Assembly (NCBI GenBank): GCA_963921195.1
Contig: OY992540.1
Span: forward strand, 176,733,896 to 176,797,895
Direction of reading: 5' to 3'
DNA length: 64,000 nt
From: Pegoplata infirma
Taxonomy: Eukaryota > Arthropoda > Insecta > Diptera > Anthomyiidae
The position numbers and the translations under genes are program-made. The notes under the pieces were generated by a model. The model was given only the letters and a program-made list of their open reading frames with translations. It did no database searches and was not told where the DNA came from. Below, in pieces: positions 60,028 to 64,000 of this stretch; position 1 is the first letter of the stretch, and every line of letters begins with the position of its first letter.

Positions 60028-60358
60028 TATAGATATGAATATGTATGTTATCATATTAAAAAATAAGGAAAAATACAATGCTATATATAAACTTATATGT
60101 CCATATCAATGTTCATGCATAACCATATATAAATATAAATAATTATATAATAGCATATATGATTATATCAGATCTTTTTTACTCGGGATTCGATCCGCCA
60201 ATTTTCGGATCAAAATTAATATGGATTTACATAAAAGCAGATCTGTTCATATATAATTAAATATTGCGTCATATAACTTTTCTTTTACTCCCGAGTAAAA
60301 ATAATTATATATAGTTGTATATAATTTTATCCAATCATATAAAATAATGTATGATTAC

Positions 60359-61087
60359 TAGGGATGAGATTTTCATGCACTAAAAAATAGAAAATATGCG
60401 CTAAAAAATTTAAAATATGCACTAAAAAACCTTAAAATATGCACTAAAAAATAAAATGTGTACAATAAAAATCTTGGCCCTTACCACAAGAAAACAAAAA
60501 GTCTATTTTAACAAAAGTTTTATTTTAAATTTCAAATTTTCAATACATTTTTTGAAAGTCGATTTTAAAAACAAGAACAATTTGTATAGAAATAAAATTA
60601 AAAGGTGATTTTAAATATATTTTATTTTTCTATGGTAAGACTGCTTGTTTTTATAGGAAAAATTTCCTAAAAAGCAAAAAATAAGGCCGGATTTAAATAG
60701 TAACTTTTAAAACCTAATATGAGCAAGATTTTTTAGAAAATAAGAAAATCTTAAGAAATATAAAATCAAAAAAAAAATTATCTTATTTTCTAAATAAATT
60801 TTTAAAATTTTAAATAGATTTTGGAAAAAATAAATTTCAATTTGTGTTTTTGCTAATTTATACCAAAATATGCAATAATATGCACTTAAAAGTTCGAAAT
60901 ATGCACACAATATGCATTTAAAATCAAAATATGCAAAAATATGCATTTTCACCAAAATATGCAAAAATATGCAAAAACAAATCGATGCCATTTTAACGCA
61001 AATTTCTTGATTCGGAAAGATAATTGGTCGATATCGTTTTTAGACTATCGTCAAAAAACATGCATTTGCATGGAAATCTCATCCCTA
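60359..61087. mobile_element. hAT-like MITE with ATATGCA word
   Basis: A 729-bp element with ends TAGGGATGAGATTTTCATGC and GCATGGAAATCTCATCCCTA, and an exact 8-bp duplication ATGATTAC. Both flanks of the interior are filled with AAAATATGCACTAAAAAA and AATATGCAAAAATATGCA. Confidence 0.9.
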
Positions 61088-61166
61088 ATGATTACATATA
61101 AGTTAACAGATTTTCTTAATTTTTATATGGAGGTTTATTTCCTAAAACTCTTCGTTTTGTTTCTTA

Positions 61167-61616
61167 AGGTGATATGATACTTGCTAGTTTCTGTATTGGA
61201 TTTTTTAGGATTGATCGAAAGAAACAACAAATGCGAGAAAGAACATGAAGTACAATAAAATAAAAACAAAAAAAAAAAACAATATTGCCAACTTTTATTT
61301 TCAAAATAATTCGCCCAAATAGCTAAAAAACGACTAAAACAAATGTAAAACCGCATCATTCGAGCAAAAACTAATAAAATTGGCAACACTGTTAACATTT
61401 TATTCTGGAAATGTCAATTTTAAGTTGAAATTTTTTTATATTTTTTTTATAGTAACTGCAAAATTATCGATAACACACGTATATTTTTTGACGTTTTAAG
61501 TTTTTTTTCATGATATTGTCATACTCTTTACACTTGGTCAGTTTTCCTATGAAAATATATTTGCACTGTTCTCCACCAAATCAAAAATACAAAAACTAGC
61601 AAGTATCATGACACCT
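61167..61616. mobile_element. 450-bp MITE with TTA(A) target
   Basis: Inverted ends AGGTGATATGATACTTGCTA and TAGCAAGTATCATGACACCT, flanked by TTA (or TTAA if the terminal A is not part of the element). TTA suggests PIF/Harbinger, TTAA suggests piggyBac-like; both remain open. Non-coding. Confidence 0.65.
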
Positions 61617-61672
61617 TTAATTACTGAATTCAATTGATTTTTTTTTTAATTACATTTTATATGCTTTTAATA

Positions 61673-62169
61673 GGTTCGTTCTACAACGTTACCGCGGGTG
61701 CCCGCGGGAACCCATACCAGCCCGAAAAGCGTTCCCGTACGCAAAAATTGGGTAAATGAGAGAGTTTTTGAGAGAATAAATTAGTTTCTCATTTTACCGA
61801 ACTTACCCGCACTTTTTTTTCGGGTAAATTGGTAACAGTCAGATGTTGAAAAAACAGATGTTTTTCTTTGTAAAGCTAAATTGGAAAATTAAATAAAATA
61901 AAGAACTAAACCAAGAAAATGTGTTATTTCAATACAAAAAAAGATAATTTATTATTAAAATAAACTTTTACAATTTGTTTTCTTCTTTGAAGCAATTTTT
62001 CTTCAGAAAATATTTTAGCGTTGTTGGTTTGTTTACATTTTCTATTATTTTGGGCTTGAAATGTAGTTTTTTGCGTTCCCTTACTTTTGTGCATTTTTGT
62101 GGTATCGTGAGAGGTTTTTTGATTTTCTCTCATTTTACCGAACTTACCCGGAAAGTTCTGGAACACACC
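61673..62169. mobile_element. Probable MITE with CGGGTAA / TTACCCG word
   Basis: Imperfect ends GGTTCGTTCTACAACGTT and AAAGTTCTGGAACACACC, flanked by TA. The interior has CCGCGGGTGCCCGCGGGAAC, CGTTCCCG and CATTTTACCGAACTTACCCG in both halves. Confidence 0.5.
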
Positions 62170-62738
62170 TATTATCTCTTATGTTGAATTTTTAAGGAAA
62201 AAAATAAAGTAAAATATGCTTTGTTTATTCTTTGTCTTAAATTCGATATAGGTCGTGAATGAATAACCCCCCCCCCCCCCCTCATAATTTTTAACGCTGA
62301 ACACTCTGGACTATTAAAAATTTGGGATTGTCTTATGAGAAAGTCAAATATTCGTCAATTTCCACGAAAAATTTCGTAAATTTACCCAAAAAAAAAAAAA
62401 AAGATAAAATTAAAAAATGTACGAAAGCGCCCTCTGGTGGTACTCAAAAATAAAAATAGATGTCAAAAATGGATTCCTCGATCCAAAAACCCCTACATAC
62501 ACGTTTGACTAGAGAAAATAGCATTTTTTACCTCTATTCTTGAGTATTTGGGAAAAAAAACAATTTTGAAAAATCCGGGGGCACGAAAATCATTTTAGAG
62601 CTATGGTTTCTTTGGCAAAGTATCTTCAAATGACCTGTAGAACAAGAATCTCGATGAGGCCCTTTACATTTTTTCGTATATAAATAATTATATAATAGCA
62701 TATATGATTATATCAGATCTTTTTTACTCGGGCGGTTA
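62170..62738. other. Non-coding stretch with C15 run
   Basis: A run of 15 C at 62267-62281 is followed by unrecognised sequence to 62665, then the last 60 bp of a family C copy ending ACTCGGG at 62732. Phrases such as CGCCCTCTGGTGG resemble inner parts of the foldback at 24626 in style only. Confidence 0.4.
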
Positions 62739-63095
62739 CCCGAGTAAAAAAAAGTTATAGTTATAAGTTATATGAACAGATATGCTTTTATGTAAATCCA
62801 TATTAATTTTGATCCGAAAATTGGCGGATCGAATATTTTACGATTATATCAAATTCTATTATTTTTGATAAAATAATATCAAATTTGATTAAGTTTGATC
62901 CCAAAAATGGGTCTATCTAATTGTATTAAATCATATCTTATTAAAATTAGATAAATTTTTATATAATTGGATGAAATCTGGTAAAATTTTTTGGAATTTT
63001 AAACGTGAAATTAAAAATTATTTTATCAGATTGGATACATTATCAATTAGAAGAGTTTTTATTGCATTCTTCGGAATTTTTTCGGGACTTAGCAA

Positions 63096-63829
63096 CCCGA
63101 GTAAAAATTTTCTGGTCTAATCATATATAATTTGATACAATCTTATATGAGTTAATATGCTTCCGTATAAATTTATATAAAATTTTATCTATCACTTTGA
63201 TACGGTTGATCCACTTTATATGGTTAGATATTGCTCCATATATGATTAGATTCGTATTTTGGTTTTGCTCATCAAATTATATACAAATAGATATTATAAG
63301 ATCAATTTGATCTAATTAGATTTGACCAAATTCAGGATCAAATTGTATCAATTTTTATATTTTTTGATCTAAAGTAATACAATTAGATATTATTTGATAC
63401 AACCATTTTACGGATCAAATTAGATCTATTTAGTAAAATTAGCATAATATTTTTACTACCCGAGTAAAAATTTTCTGGTCTAATCATATATAATTTGATA
63501 CAATCTTATATGAGTTAATATGCTTCCGTATAAATTTATATAAAATTTTATCTATCACTTTGATACGGTTGATCCACTTTATATGGTTAGATATTGCTCC
63601 ATATATGATTAGATTCGTATTTTGGTTTTGCTCATCAAATTATATAAAAATTGATATTATAAGATCAATTTGATCTAATTAGATTTGACCAAATTCAGGA
63701 TCAAATAGTATCAATTTTTATATTTTTTGATCTAAAGTAATACAATTAGATATTATTTGATACAACCATTTTACGGATCAAATTAGATCTATTTAGTAAA
63801 ATTAGCATAATATTTTTACTAGGGTAGGG
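63096..63829 (+). mobile_element. Family B copy, with a second copy in its own terminus
   Basis: Flanked by AA on both sides against the intact family C sequence near 59350. Its last six bases CTAGGG are split after TA by the next copy (63459-63824). Confidence 0.85.
63459..63824 (+). mobile_element. Family B copy inserted in the end of another
   Basis: A complete 366-bp copy from CCCGAGTAAAAATTTTCTGG to TTTTTACTAGGG. The duplicated TA is that of the target's own CTAGGG end. The two copies differ at only a few positions by eye. Confidence 0.85.
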
Positions 63830-64000
63830 AAATTATTAAAAATTTTTCATTTTTTTCTAAAATCATTTATAAGGGATTTAAACTTTCCAAAAAATGTTTG
63901 TTTTAAAACAAACATTTTTTCGGAACTCAAAAATTTTTCAAAAAAATTAAATTTCTCATAAAAACATTTTCAATGATTTTTTACTCCAAAAAAATTGCCA

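Larger units (their letters stand above)
57868..60187 (-). mobile_element. Family C copy (reverse), carrying two nested elements
   Basis: Starts CCCGAATAAAAAAAG (one change from CCCGAG) and ends CTTTTTTACTCGGG, flanked by AT. It is inserted antiparallel into another family C copy. Nested inside are 57917-59026 and 59744-60027. Confidence 0.7.
57378..60289 (+). mobile_element. Family C copy split by a reversed family C copy
   Basis: After an ACTCGGG end at 57379, family C sequence runs to 57867, is interrupted at 57868-60187 and resumes ATTCGATCCGCC to about 60289, where its own ACTCGGG end is broken by another CCCGAG start. Confidence 0.6.
62739..64000 (-). mobile_element. Family C copy (reverse) running off the window
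   Basis: Starts CCCGAGTAAAAAAAAG at 62739, is interrupted at 63096-63829 by family B, and resumes AAATTATTAAAAATTT to the window end. Confidence 0.65.

Overview
The window is a stretch of AT-rich eukaryotic nuclear DNA in which nearly everything outside one gene is transposon. Short ancestral introns (70 bp, and about 86 bp before a transposon entered it), polyasparagine and His-rich coding sequence, APE-type non-LTR elements with a PHD/FP-type ORF1, a Penelope-like fragment, Helitrons with tandem-repeat interiors and many small DNA elements all point to an insect. A large-genome brachyceran fly (blow fly or house fly type) is my best inference, but no diagnostic gene proves it.

Region 1 (1-34567) has no host exon that I can support. 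It is a dense mosaic of nested elements. The dominant class ends in CCCGAGTAAAAA or close variants (CCCTAG, CCCGAC, CCCGAA, CCCGGGTGAAAA, CCCAGCAAAAA), and its insertions duplicate two bases of any sequence (TA, AA, AT, AC, TT, GT). These are mixed with hAT-like elements (8-bp duplications), a mariner-like foldback (TA), Helitrons and tRNA-like modules. Two copies of one CCCGAG element, at 4782 and 5825, act as an empty and a filled version of each other: the second copy carries at least seven insertions over 6 kb.

Region 2 (34648-42169, minus strand) holds the 5' coding part of one real gene: three coding exons joined by two introns and encoding the first 756 residues of a low-complexity, tyrosine-motif-rich signalling or scaffold protein. 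The last exon here ends in a good splice donor, and no next exon is visible in the remaining 34.6 kb, so region 1 is probably its giant intron. The intron between the first two coding exons was inflated to 5.16 kb by one foldback element that itself contains a Helitron and another foldback.

Region 3 (42170-64000) is upstream of the first coding exon and is again a transposon nest. A plus-strand non-LTR retrotransposon (46.5-54.5 kb) is broken by at least five later insertions: a Penelope-like GIY-YIG fragment, a reverse-oriented non-LTR element that itself carries two MITEs, two hAT MITEs and one MITE with a short ATAA-like duplication. At several of these the reading frame can be followed across the join. 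A decayed intron-containing coding remnant lies at 55.2-56.1 kb. The right end returns to CCCGAG elements inserted in each other.

The most striking pattern is that non-autonomous elements of different superfamilies (hAT-like, 2-bp-duplication CCC types and others) each have an interior made of one short, family-specific, near-palindromic word repeated in both orientations with heavy mutation. Some elements share ends but carry completely different words. I know of no standard feature type that describes this.
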